Below are positions 54,070 to 63,663 of a stretch of DNA of 64,000 bases, one piece after another. How positions within the stretch are numbered: the stretch's first letter is position 1; each line of letters starts with the position of its first letter. Both the position numbers and the translations under genes were made by a program. This stretch comes from Ignavibacteriota bacterium. GTDB lineage: Bacteria; Bacteroidota; Ignavibacteria; UBA10030; BY39. Location: the NCBI GenBank assembly GCA_003327435.1, contig QOQV01000005.1:62001-126000 (forward strand). The letters run 5' to 3'. Below the pieces are notes generated by a model. The model was not told where the DNA came from, ran no database searches, and saw only the letters and a list, made by a program, of their open reading frames with translations.

Positions 54070-54523
54070 ATGAAAAATCAAAAGAAAATAGTTAAAAAAA
54101 CAGGATGTAATAAATTACACCAACCTCATTGATTCTATTGGAACACTTTTAGAATCCGCAAGAAAACAGGTAGCGAGAACTATAAACAATATACTTGTTC
54201 AAACATATTGGGAAATTGGATTAAGTATCCAAAATTCCAGACACTGTCTGGAAAATTATCATGTAGCCACTATGTTGAACTATTAAGCGTTAGCGATGAT
54301 TTAGCAAGGTCTTTCTATGAAAAACAATGTATCAGCGAAAATTGGTCTGTAAGAGAGTTAATAAGACAGATAAATTCTATGCTTTTTGAGAGAATTGCAT
54401 TAAGCAAAGATAAAAAGGGAGTACTGAGTTGGTAAAATTACACATCAGGATATTGGACAGATGAATATGTATCTTAATTATTTCAACAAAGAAGCAAGAA
54501 GCAAAACTGATTGCACGCGATAG
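54070..54523 (+). pseudogene. Broken YhcG/DUF1016 nuclease gene
   Basis: Pieces of a YhcG-type (DUF1016, PDDEXK) protein appear in three frames. NYTNLIDSIGTLLESARKQV and TYWEIG come from 54113. KFQTLSGKLSCSHYVELLSV, SDDLARSFYEKQC and RQINSMLFERIALSKDKKGV run to 54435. HQDIGQMNMYLNYFNKEA follows to 54523. The central part is deleted, frameshifts separate the pieces and the C-terminal nuclease is gone. It is a dead relic of another island gene. Confidence 0.88.
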
Positions 54524-54562
54524 AAAATGAAAATTCCATTAAAGATAATATTAAACAACAAG

Positions 54563-54583
54563 CCAATTTGCATTACAAATTGG
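54563..54583 (+). terminator. Hairpin between convergent genes
   Basis: CCAATTTG, a 5-nt loop and CAAATTGG form an 8-bp stem followed on the plus strand by ATTTTGATTT. It lies between the YhcG relic and the convergent 1340-aa gene and could terminate plus-strand transcription. The T-run is imperfect. Confidence 0.45.
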
Positions 54584-54612
54584 ATTTTGATTTCAATCAC
54601 GATAAACAAAAC

Positions 54613-57600
54613 TTACTTTAACAATAGCATCTTCCTGGACTCAACAAAAATTTGTTTTAACCCGCTTTCATCTTCTGAAGTATACTCTGCGGTTATTCTA
54701 TAAAAATAAATTCCAGATGCTAAATCCCTTGCCTCAAATTCAACATAATTATGTCCTTCATCCATCTCCTGCCGATCGATTAATGTTACGACTTCCCTAC
54801 CAATGATATCATAAATTTTTAGTGTAACAATCGCAGAAACAGGAAAATAAAATTCGATAGTTGTTATCGGATTAAACGGGTTGGGATAGTTTTGATACAG
54901 CTCGAATTCATCTGGGATCGAATGTGCAATCTGGTCCTGTGATTTTATAACAGGTCTATATGTTTCATCACGTTCGAGAAATGGTACCTCAGCAATTGGT
55001 TTTACACCTGTAAATACTAATCGTGTAGCAAACGATACCGTATCAATAGTGCCAACGAAAGCACGATTTATTTTGTAAATTGCCGAGTAAAGTTCTTCAG
55101 CACTTCCAATTTGTGAACTATCTCCATAAGTCATGTAAATATTTGCAAGTGAGTCGATTTCGTGTAAATGTTTATTATTCAAAGCATGCCCTATCTCCTT
55201 ATATCGTAAAGTCCGCCATGGTGATGGTTCAACTCCAACAGATTTTTTAAAACTATTACCTGTTAATACTTCTTCCTTGAATGGTGGAGTTATACCCAGA
55301 TCACTTGCATACAGATTTAACTTAAATGCAATAAGTTCTGCAAATAGCCTATTATTTTGTTTATCTGGTGTAAGCTTTTTAATAGGACCAATCATTTTTT
55401 TACCATCATTAAAAAAATCTAACTTACGGGGAGGTCCATCGTGTGTTTTTCCACTTCTGCCCGTAGTAAGTGAGCCATATAAATCGTTATGTTTAGTGAA
55501 TGCTACATATGCAACTCTCTTACTTTTTGCATCTGGATCCTGTACACCAATAATTAATTGGTTTTCTTTGTTGAACGGCATTAAATTGAAAACTTCTTCT
55601 CTGAAATTTGCAGTATTAGGCATATTAACATTAGATAAAAAAGTTTCTGATAGTTTTTTACCATTAATTCCACATAAAATTCCTTCTCGTACTACTTCAA
55701 AATCATCTTCCCAGGTTGCAATATCAGCGATCCACCACCATTTTGTCACAATTTGTTCTTTAATTTTTTTGGTAACCACACAAATTCTTGCATTTGTTTC
55801 TTTATCCACCATTCCATCAAAAAACTTCCATTTTTTACCTTTTTCATCTAACTTTTCAAATTTATGAAAAGGATAAGAATCTAAAATTTCAAGAACAGTA
55901 TTTTTAAACTCGACATATAACCCCTTGGCACCATATCGGTTCTCACAATTATTATCAAAAACAAAACACCAGGTATTCGAACTTGTTTTACGATTCTTTC
56001 CTTTTTTCACAATTAAACTTTCTGGTGGGAAGGTACGGTAACTCGTGGGATCACCAACAAACCCACTAATACTAAACTTCTCTGGTGGACCACCTGCATC
56101 ATGCTCGAAAAATATTTCTTTATTGAAATTTCCAATTATCCTTTCAGGAACTACAAATGTAAAATAAAACTTTAAACTTTCACTTGGAAGAATCACACCT
56201 CCAATTGGTCTAATAATTATACTTGTGTCGGGACTATAAACTGATGTAATACTCAAATCCGCATTCCCAGTATTTTTTACCCATACGCTGCATTGTACAA
56301 TTTGTCCAAAATTTACGAATGGAAAATATTGCTTTTGAAATGATAGTTCTATATTTGGATTGATTCCAGAAATAGGACGCTCGAATGTACTCCTTCCCCA
56401 AGTTGCTGCAATTACATAATACTCCCCATTTTTATTGGTCAACTCTAAATCCTTCACCCTAACAGCTGCAGGCATTCCTGACGACCACCGCCACCAATTA
56501 GCGCCAGAATTTATTGATAAATAACATCCCATTTCAGTACCAATGATCAGTACATTATCAACTTCTGGATGATCAACAATATCATAGATACTCAATTTTG
56601 GAGGAAGATTCCCAGTAATGTTTTTCCAACTGAGACCCCTGTTTGTAGACATATAAATTCTACCCGTATCTACATTATTCATGAGAACATAAACAATATC
56701 ATTTGATTTATTTGATGTTGAGATACGCTTCAGAGTGTTTGATGTTGGCAATTTTGAATCGAGGTCTACCATTGACCAGGTTGTTACCATCTTATCAAAA
56801 CGCACTATTCTTTGAGAACTACCATTTGTTGGAGCGTATAAAGATGAACCATCTTTATTAATATTCACCTCACCAACAGTGCCAGCAAGCGGGCTTGAAT
56901 TCATTCTTGACCAATTATTACCATAATTAGTTGACCAATAAACATAGTTGTCAGCATTAGTATAAACTTTACTTTCAGATAATGGATCAACGCATATCCT
57001 TCCATTCCAGAAATTCATCATTGTATCTCCTGCTTGTAATATAGATTGATTTATTCCAACTATATTTGTTCCATCATAATAATATCTAACTCTGCTGACA
57101 TTTCCAGTTCCTCCATTACATACTCCATAGAAATAATTAGAGGGTAAGGCAGTAATAGAAGCATCAATCCCATCACCCTTAGTCGGCATTACCCAATAAT
57201 CTGGGTTCGTTCTTGAATTATGTGCAATTCCATTATCTTGCATTCCACCTACCTGCAATTTCCCATCAATTTTATCGATTGCAAAATTATGAAATATGGA
57301 TATTGGTAAGCACCTATTATAAGAATAAGACCAGCTTGCACCCTCGTTACTTGTAACAAATACTCCGCCATCACCTCCAACAAACAGACTATCTCCTACA
57401 TATAATAATGCATGGATATCTGGATGAACTAAACGAGGATAATTCGTAGTAGCCCCAACTTCATTCCAGGTTGATCCTCCATCTGATGTACGGATTAAAA
57501 GTACACCACCAGCCCAAACGACATTTGGATTTGATGGATTTATTAAAATAACATTATTAAAATTAGGTTGACCAAAAAACTTCGGAGTAACATTCGCAGT

Positions 57601-58635
57601 AGGTGATACATTTTTCCAGTTTAATCCTTTATCAGTTGTTTTATATATACCAATAAATGAAGCTTTATTACTATAACCTATTAACGCATATGCAATATTT
57701 TTATTACTCTTAGAAATTTGAACTGAAACTCTGCCTAAATTATCACCTGGGAGTGGTAACCCTGATGAAGTAAACGGTTCAACCAATAATTCCCAGGAAC
57801 TTCCTTGATCGGTGGATTTATAGACTCCATAAATTGGACATCCTGCTAAAAAATACGAACCATCAGATGCGTTGGAAATATCAGTTGTTTTTATATTTAA
57901 AACCCATTCCCAACTATTACCCATATTTGAAGATTTAAAAATACCAATATCGCTTGCTACCAATACTAAATTCCCTAAAATTAAAATTCTTGCAACACCA
58001 GATGGTGTTGATGGTAAAGACATTTGTTCCCAGTTTAATCCACCATCGTTTGTTCTAAATACACCAGCACCACCCGCTTCATGAATATGTCCAGTACCAA
58101 CAAAAATCCTATTGTAGTAACTAGGATCAATTGCCACCGCACCAATAAAAGGTGATGGTAATTTATCACCTATAGGAATAAAGTTTGAACCATCCTGTCG
58201 CCACAAACCACCACCACCAGCACCTACTAATAGCCCTTTGTAGAAAAACTCTGATTCACAGTAAGAAAGTGAAAAAACTCTACCTGAATAATAAATTTTT
58301 TCTGAGGTTGGTTGGGATATATCTTCAATTCCAATAGGTGCTTTTTGAACCCAGGGATTAATTGGTGATAGCAATAAATTTCTATTTTTATTTAAATAGG
58401 ATATATCTTCATCATTATCCAACTTCATAATTTCTTCAAATGTATGCAACCTTTCAACAGGTGTTAATATTGTATCATTTCCATTGAATCTTTCAGTTGT
58501 TGCAGAAGATTTACATTTTGTACAATTTTCTTGTGATCTAAGAGTTGTATCCTTGCCATCAAATTTTAAATTAATTATCAAACTACCAATCAAAAATATT
58601 GCTCCGACCAATATAATTATTACCTTTCTATTCAT
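54613..58635 (-). CDS. Large sortilin/BNR-propeller protein, T9SS cargo
   Basis: The 1340-aa protein has an N-terminal hydrophobic segment (VIIILVGAIFLIGSLII). Residues ~110-750 are YCF48/VPS10-like propeller repeats: RTNDGGLNWEQM, KSTDQGSSWELL, KTTDKGLNWKNV, RTSDGGSTWNEV, TSNEGASW, STNRGLSWKNI. An immunoglobulin-like domain follows (about 755-860), then an unrecognised region, then a type A sorting domain (YQNYPNPFNPITTIEF to LASGIYFYRITAEY, last ~80). It is probably secreted and surface-anchored; whether it binds sugars or proteins is unknown. AAGGAGG precedes its ATG. Confidence 0.88.
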   Translation of the reverse strand: MNRKVIIILVGAIFLIGSLIINLKFDGKDTTLRSQENCTKCKSSATTERFNGNDTILTPVERLHTFEEIMKLDNDEDISYLNKNRNLLLSPINPWVQKAPIGIEDISQPTSEKIYYSGRVFSLSYCESEFFYKGLLVGAGGGGLWRQDGSNFIPIGDKLPSPFIGAVAIDPSYYNRIFVGTGHIHEAGGAGVFRTNDGGLNWEQMSLPSTPSGVARILILGNLVLVASDIGIFKSSNMGNSWEWVLNIKTTDISNASDGSYFLAGCPIYGVYKSTDQGSSWELLVEPFTSSGLPLPGDNLGRVSVQISKSNKNIAYALIGYSNKASFIGIYKTTDKGLNWKNVSPTANVTPKFFGQPNFNNVILINPSNPNVVWAGGVLLIRTSDGGSTWNEVGATTNYPRLVHPDIHALLYVGDSLFVGGDGGVFVTSNEGASWSYSYNRCLPISIFHNFAIDKIDGKLQVGGMQDNGIAHNSRTNPDYWVMPTKGDGIDASITALPSNYFYGVCNGGTGNVSRVRYYYDGTNIVGINQSILQAGDTMMNFWNGRICVDPLSESKVYTNADNYVYWSTNYGNNWSRMNSSPLAGTVGEVNINKDGSSLYAPTNGSSQRIVRFDKMVTTWSMVDLDSKLPTSNTLKRISTSNKSNDIVYVLMNNVDTGRIYMSTNRGLSWKNITGNLPPKLSIYDIVDHPEVDNVLIIGTEMGCYLSINSGANWWRWSSGMPAAVRVKDLELTNKNGEYYVIAATWGRSTFERPISGINPNIELSFQKQYFPFVNFGQIVQCSVWVKNTGNADLSITSVYSPDTSIIIRPIGGVILPSESLKFYFTFVVPERIIGNFNKEIFFEHDAGGPPEKFSISGFVGDPTSYRTFPPESLIVKKGKNRKTSSNTWCFVFDNNCENRYGAKGLYVEFKNTVLEILDSYPFHKFEKLDEKGKKWKFFDGMVDKETNARICVVTKKIKEQIVTKWWWIADIATWEDDFEVVREGILCGINGKKLSETFLSNVNMPNTANFREEVFNLMPFNKENQLIIGVQDPDAKSKRVAYVAFTKHNDLYGSLTTGRSGKTHDGPPRKLDFFNDGKKMIGPIKKLTPDKQNNRLFAELIAFKLNLYASDLGITPPFKEEVLTGNSFKKSVGVEPSPWRTLRYKEIGHALNNKHLHEIDSLANIYMTYGDSSQIGSAEELYSAIYKINRAFVGTIDTVSFATRLVFTGVKPIAEVPFLERDETYRPVIKSQDQIAHSIPDEFELYQNYPNPFNPITTIEFYFPVSAIVTLKIYDIIGREVVTLIDRQEMDEGHNYVEFEARDLASGIYFYRITAEYTSEDESGLKQIFVESRKMLLLK

Positions 58636-58676
58636 ACATCCTCCTTATATATTAATTTTTATTTCAAGAATACCTA

Positions 58677-59673
58677 CTACCTTAACAATAACATTTTCTT
58701 CACATTAGTATAATTTCTTACATTTTTTATAGATGATGCTTCCATACGGTAGTAATAAACACCAGAAGATAATTTTTCATTTAATTTTAACTCTATCGTG
58801 TAATAACCTGCTTCCTTCTGCTCGTCAACCAATCTTATAACTTCCTGCCCCAGTATATTATAAATTGATATATGTACAATACATTCTTCAGGAATTGCGT
58901 ACTTAATTATTGTAGATGGGTTAAACGGATTTGGATAGTTTTGTTCAAGATTAAATTCAGTCGGTATGTTGAGCAAAATAGATTCACCTGGCGGATTTGG
59001 CGGATATTCGTTTATAGGAATAATCTTGATACATCTTTCTTCAGTTTTCTCATTCGATGCCGATAATATCAATTTACCTTTACTATTTACTTTAACCCAA
59101 TAAGCTTTACCTGGCAAAATTGTATTGCTTACAAAGTAACCATTATTATATCCGTAAAACTGAGATGTAATCATACCAGCAGGTTCAGATTGAATATGTG
59201 AAACAGGAATTTCCTGACTTATCGAGCCAATCATATTCCAGCCAACATTTACTGAAAGAGTATCATGGAGGTGCTGAGTTAATTTCAGTAAAGATATCAT
59301 TTTGATCATTACGATATATAATTTTAATACTGTTTGTGCCGACGTAACCGATTAGTAAAATGTCCAAATCCCCATCATTATCTTAGTCGCCCCACGAGAC
59401 TGTGTCATCGATTGATCCAACAAATGGTCCGGAAGCATTGATGAATGAATTTCCTCCTACATTTTTATAGAGCTTTGTTATCCTATTGGTTCCATCAAAA
59501 CCGGTTAATACAATATCGAGGTATCCGTCAAGGTTATAATCGCCCCAGGCAACTGAACTTTTACAAACACCCGGAAACGGAACATTTATATTAGTAAAAG
59601 CTTGAGGATAAATGTTGGAATGCGTTAATATCGTTGATAAAAATATCACCAATAATATTCCATAGTGTTTCAT
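58677..59673 (-). pseudogene. Disrupted FG-GAP T9SS cargo gene
   Basis: A signal peptide and first FG-GAP repeat (WGDYNLDGYLDIVLTGFDG) start at 59673 with AAAGGAG upstream. The second repeat is interrupted by TAA (59383-59385) where the first repeat has Tyr (WGD-stop-DNDGDLDILLIGYVG). The same frame continues past the stop to about 59290. A frameshift then leads to a C-terminal part (WNMIGSI segment, then NYPNPFNPSTIIKYAI sorting domain) ending at 58677. Most repeats expected between the two halves are absent. The two open parts (59383-59673 and 58677-59309) are therefore fragments of one gene. The 140 bp upstream of it show nothing further. Confidence 0.8.
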
Positions 59674-59814
59674 GATTTTATCTCCTTTAAAAATAAGTTA
59701 TAATATTTTTTAACCATCTACCGAACCATAGATTCTTTATATTTCATTTTCGATGTTGCTATCTTTATACTAAATTTTTCGTCTCTATCTTTTGAGTACA
59801 ATTAAATCATACAA

Positions 59815-62019
59815 CTATTCCATTTCAGGATTTGATTCTGATGGATTTTGTTTATTATCATTATCAATCTTCTGTGGTTTTAATATTTCATTATTTTTAA
59901 ATTCAATTTGTTGGAGATTTATTCTTTCAAGACGTTTATCTTCATAACCCAGTCGCTTAGCAACTATTCTATAACTAAATTCAATTGAAGAACTACCATT
60001 ATCCGACTCGATTACAGTAAAAGAATTTGGAGTTTTATTAGTTACATAAAGCTGTTTGCATTCACCATAAGGTGTGATGAAAACGTGGTAATCAGCATTA
60101 GTATTCACCGTTTTTGAGAAAATATTTTCTATTTGAATAGTGACCGATCCGTTGTTCAATTTCCCAAAACCAAAATCTTCAAACCATAACTCCGTAGCTT
60201 CAACACAATACAACGCTCTCCATTCTTCTGCATTCTTTTCAACATCAGCATTTTCAGGATTACTAACACCTATTGGTACCACAGCAGACTTTGAGCCATG
60301 AACATACAAATTTTTTCCCACATGTGCATTACCTTCAACCCAAAGAGCATAGGCGTTTGAGTTTGCATGTGACGCAACAAGTGCTTGCGTAAATGTGCTG
60401 GGATTTGTTTGTTGAAAAAGGCCAGCATAACCAGTTCCACTGTTACTACCAAAAACCGCTGTACCACTTCCATTCGTTACACCACCTATTGCAATCTTAT
60501 TGTTCGATATGTTTTTAATCTCAAACCATCCTCCATAGCCAGAAGTTGAACTACATTCTCCTCTTACTCCTACTCCAGAGCCACTAACAATACCCTGTAT
60601 ACCATCACCACTACCGTTTGTAACCCCGCTTAAAGCATCTTTTGGATTTGATGCATTGTTTATTTGAAACCAACCTGCTCTCCCATCTGTGGAGGTATTT
60701 CTAACTTCTACTGCAGTCCCGGTTGTATATTTATTAGCAAAAAGTGCATAACCAGTTCCATATGTTTCTAAATTAATTACAGGGTTATTATTGCTTGCGT
60801 TTGTGATCTTGAATTTTGCAGCAGAACCCCCCTGACCATTGGTTTCAACAAGAAGAGCATCTTTCGAACTACTTGTGTTGTTTATATGGAAGTGACCCGC
60901 CATCCCAGTTCCTGTCTGATATGCATATGCAGAAACTCCGGAACCATTTGTTTCTGTTCTTAACGCAGGCATATTGCTTGCGGAATTATTAATCAGTGCG
61001 TGCGCTGCCATACCAGTACCTGTTTGATAAGCATAAACAGCCGTGCCACTACCATTTGTTTGCCCTGAAAGTGCAACATTCGTATTAGAAGCATTATCAA
61101 TAGTAAACATTCCAGCTATTCCAGTTCCAGTATTAAGCCCATGAATAGATTTTCCAGATCCTGTTTGAACCCCGTAAATTGAATTTGCTGTACCAAAATT
61201 TGAAACCTTCAGAACACCACGTTCTGTATATGGAAATAATATGTTATTTAATGAATCACTGAAAGATAGTGGAACTTTAAGATTGACGGTTGCAGTAGGT
61301 CCGTTAGGGTTAGTGATGCTTAGTGTGTTATTAGTATTCTGAATGCCCTGTATACCTGTTCCACCCCCACCACTGCCAGCATTAATGTATATCGTATCAT
61401 TACTTGAATTGATTGTTGCACCACCAATTGCAGATAAATAAACATTATCTCGCAACCCATTTAAACTTTTCACAACCTGTCCTGATGCAATTTTCGGTGA
61501 TGTGATAGAATTTTCAGCGAAGTCAGATCCAATAATTGTTCCATCCGCTATCTTTGCAGATGTTATTGAATTATCGGCAATTTTTGAAGTTGTTACAATT
61601 CCATCAGGAATTGTGATTGCTAAACCAGCAGTATCTGCTTTTAATGAGTTTAAACTATATCCCACTGCTGTCAAAGGAATTCTTGGGGATAATTCAGGTT
61701 CTGAGGCAACCTGTAAGCTCATCCAATATTGTTTGTCAAATTTTACATCTGCATCAAAAGGATTTTGGTCACCAAGTATCGTGCTAAATAGCCCACGCTT
61801 TATCTCTAATGTTTTTTCTTCGCTCCAGATACTACTTCCCCCAACAGCTGACTCATACAGACGAAATGTTATCTGGTATGAACCATCGGGTTTGGGATTT
61901 CCCAAACTATCCGTCAAAACTCCCTGGTATGATAACAAGCGAGGAATTTGACCAAATGTTGATAAAGAAAATATCAACAAAATTATAATTGTTAACATCA
62001 AACTTGTTAAATATTTCAT
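59815..62019 (-). CDS. Repeat-rich secreted protein
   Basis: The 734-aa protein has a signal peptide (LMLTIIILLIFSLSTFG) and an N-terminal domain common in surface proteins of this lineage (IPRLLSYQGVLTDSLGNPKPDGSYQITFRLY, then FSTILG). A collagen-substitute-like segment (SKIADNSITSAKIADGT) follows. Residues ~270-580 hold about eight imperfect repeats of ~38-40 residues built on TNGSGTAVYAYQTGTGMAGHF-INNASN. The C-terminal ~170 residues form an unrecognised beta-rich domain (WFEDFGFGKLNNGSVTIQI). Function is unknown; an adhesin or fibre role is a guess. AAAGGAG precedes the ATG. Confidence 0.8.
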   Translation of the reverse strand: MKYLTSLMLTIIILLIFSLSTFGQIPRLLSYQGVLTDSLGNPKPDGSYQITFRLYESAVGGSSIWSEEKTLEIKRGLFSTILGDQNPFDADVKFDKQYWMSLQVASEPELSPRIPLTAVGYSLNSLKADTAGLAITIPDGIVTTSKIADNSITSAKIADGTIIGSDFAENSITSPKIASGQVVKSLNGLRDNVYLSAIGGATINSSNDTIYINAGSGGGGTGIQGIQNTNNTLSITNPNGPTATVNLKVPLSFSDSLNNILFPYTERGVLKVSNFGTANSIYGVQTGSGKSIHGLNTGTGIAGMFTIDNASNTNVALSGQTNGSGTAVYAYQTGTGMAAHALINNSASNMPALRTETNGSGVSAYAYQTGTGMAGHFHINNTSSSKDALLVETNGQGGSAAKFKITNASNNNPVINLETYGTGYALFANKYTTGTAVEVRNTSTDGRAGWFQINNASNPKDALSGVTNGSGDGIQGIVSGSGVGVRGECSSTSGYGGWFEIKNISNNKIAIGGVTNGSGTAVFGSNSGTGYAGLFQQTNPSTFTQALVASHANSNAYALWVEGNAHVGKNLYVHGSKSAVVPIGVSNPENADVEKNAEEWRALYCVEATELWFEDFGFGKLNNGSVTIQIENIFSKTVNTNADYHVFITPYGECKQLYVTNKTPNSFTVIESDNGSSSIEFSYRIVAKRLGYEDKRLERINLQQIEFKNNEILKPQKIDNDNKQNPSESNPEME

Positions 62020-62046
62020 TGTTATATCTCCTTTAAAATTTTTAGT

Positions 62047-62607
62047 TTATTTAATTAACAATATTTTTTTAGTTGATGTAAAAATGTATTTTGAACTTAA
62101 CGATGGATCTCTGGCAGTAATTCGATAAAAATAAATCCCACTAGTCAATTGCGAACCATCCAGCACAACATTATACTTGCCAGCTGTTTTATTTTCATTC
62201 ACGAGTGTAATTATTTCTTGGCCGAGTAAGTTGTAAACTTTTAGGGTCACATATGATGTAATTGGTAATTCGAAATTTATTGTTGTGGTAGGATTAAAAG
62301 GATTCGGGTAGTTTTGGTGCAATAAAAATTCTGTGGGTAACCCATCAATTAGTTTCAAACCGACTACTACCGTATAAAATAAGGTATCAGCAAGGAATCC
62401 ACTTATGATTTGTGTGTTGGATTGATTAGTTACGCCTACAAAGTTTTGTCCAACAACTGACTTTATAAAAGTATTATCTGAATTCATCTCAACATACCCC
62501 ATATCAAATGCCGACCAGTTAACTTTATTATTCTGTGGGAATGTTAAACTATTTAAAAAAACACACAGGAGTAAAATTATTTTTGATCGCACAATAAAAT
62601 ATATCAT
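62047..62607 (-). CDS. Small T9SS cargo protein
   Basis: The 186-aa protein has a signal peptide, a short ~75-residue domain (NTFIKSVVGQNFVG with IISGFLADT) and a type A sorting domain (HQNYPNPFNPTTTINFEL to LTSGIYFYRITA). The first domain is not recognised; similar short proteins appear often as secreted cargo. A very strong ribosome-binding site (AAAGGAG) precedes the ATG, and a promoter lies about 70 nt upstream. It is followed by the repeat-rich gene after 27 bp, perhaps one unit. Confidence 0.85.
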   Translation of the reverse strand: MIYFIVRSKIILLLCVFLNSLTFPQNNKVNWSAFDMGYVEMNSDNTFIKSVVGQNFVGVTNQSNTQIISGFLADTLFYTVVVGLKLIDGLPTEFLLHQNYPNPFNPTTTINFELPITSYVTLKVYNLLGQEIITLVNENKTAGKYNVVLDGSQLTSGIYFYRITARDPSLSSKYIFTSTKKILLIK

Positions 62608-62679
62608 ATGACCAACTCCTTTTTAGTTATAGGTTAATATGGAATTTCATATTTAACATTCTGTGTAAATTCAGTATTT

Positions 62680-62708
62680 AATATATTTTGGTGAGTCGTA
62701 AATGTAAA
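62680..62708 (-). promoter_or_regulatory. Predicted promoter of small cargo gene
   Basis: TTTACA (62703-62708), 17 bp and TATATT (62680-62685) on the minus strand precede the gene starting at 62607. The rest of the 300-bp gap up to 62906 is AT-rich and shows no gene or clear terminator. Confidence 0.5.
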
Positions 62709-62906
62709 TAGAACAAATTAACTATTTTTAAGATGGTAAAAATCAGAAGGTTTCTTGAATTTATAAATTACATTTAGAAGAAGGGATATAATTATTTAGG
62801 AATTTAATTTATTGAGGAATAAAATTTCAGATTTAAGTATGCAAAAATCGGTAACTTAATCAGATCGATATATATATTTTGCAAGCTTAATTCAACGGAG
62901 CATATT

Positions 62907-63551
62907 TCATTTCTTGGGTAGTAATCTCTCGCTTAGCACTTTTGAAACTGCCTGTGATTTGGAATGGACATGCAGTTTATCGTAAATATTTCTCAAATGT
63001 GCACGAACTGTAAAAACACTCAAAAAGAGCTTATCAGCAATTTGTTTATAATCATAGCCCTGAACAAGGCATTCTAAAACTTCAAGTTCTCGTGGAGTTA
63101 GGTGGTAATCAGCTTTTGGGGGTGGGGCAATTTGTTTGAATATTTCTATTACTTTTCTTGCTATATGAGGCGACATCGGTGTTCCTCCACAAAAAGCATT
63201 ATCTATTGCTTCTAATAACTGTTGGGGCATAACTGGTTTGGCAATATATCCAATAGCACCAGCACAAATTGCATTAAATATATTATCGTCATCCTCATAA
63301 ACTGATAAGATAATAATTTGTATTCTTGGAAATTTTTGCTTCAAAATCGCGGTGGCTTCAGTACCTGAAATTCCGGGCAGACCAATATCCATCAATACAA
63401 CATCTGGTTGAAGATCATCGACATCATCTAAAAAATCCTCTGCTGTAGCATATACTCCTACCACTTCAAAAGACTTTGTTGTCCGCAGAATATACGCAAT
63501 TCCATTTCTATAATCGGCGTTATCCTCAACTATTGCTACGCTAATTGGCAT
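62907..63551 (-). CDS. LuxR-type (NarL/FixJ) response regulator
   Basis: The protein has a receiver domain (acidic pair EDN near 9-11, phosphorylation Asp in VVLMDIGLPG, Lys in IAKPVMP) and a LuxR-type helix-turn-helix (LTPRELEVLECLVQGYDYKQIADKLFLSVFTVRAHLRNIYDKL). I use ATG 63551; a TTG frame start at 63560 adds three residues. It is downstream of, and 112 bp from, the histidine kinase whose C-terminus lies at the window edge, so the two form a two-component pair. The targets are unknown. Confidence 0.95.
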   Translation of the reverse strand: MPISVAIVEDNADYRNGIAYILRTTKSFEVVGVYATAEDFLDDVDDLQPDVVLMDIGLPGISGTEATAILKQKFPRIQIIILSVYEDDDNIFNAICAGAIGYIAKPVMPQQLLEAIDNAFCGGTPMSPHIARKVIEIFKQIAPPPKADYHLTPRELEVLECLVQGYDYKQIADKLFLSVFTVRAHLRNIYDKLHVHSKSQAVSKVLSERLLPKK

Positions 63552-63663
63552 AGGGAACAAAATATTGTTTTTATTAAAATGTATATTTATTACTTCAAAT
63601 TAGCAATAGAACAAATTAACTATGTTTTAAAAAATTATAATAAGTCAGCCAGAGCATTTAATT

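Noticed and set aside
54208-54435. 75-aa reading frame as an intact gene
   Set aside because: It starts at a TTG inside a larger YhcG-like sequence, and flanking YhcG segments lie in other frames, so it is a pseudogene fragment.
44507-54523. Prophage or integrative element covering the defence island
   Set aside because: No integrase, structural phage genes or flanking attachment repeats were seen; only a RAYT transposase and REP-like repeats.
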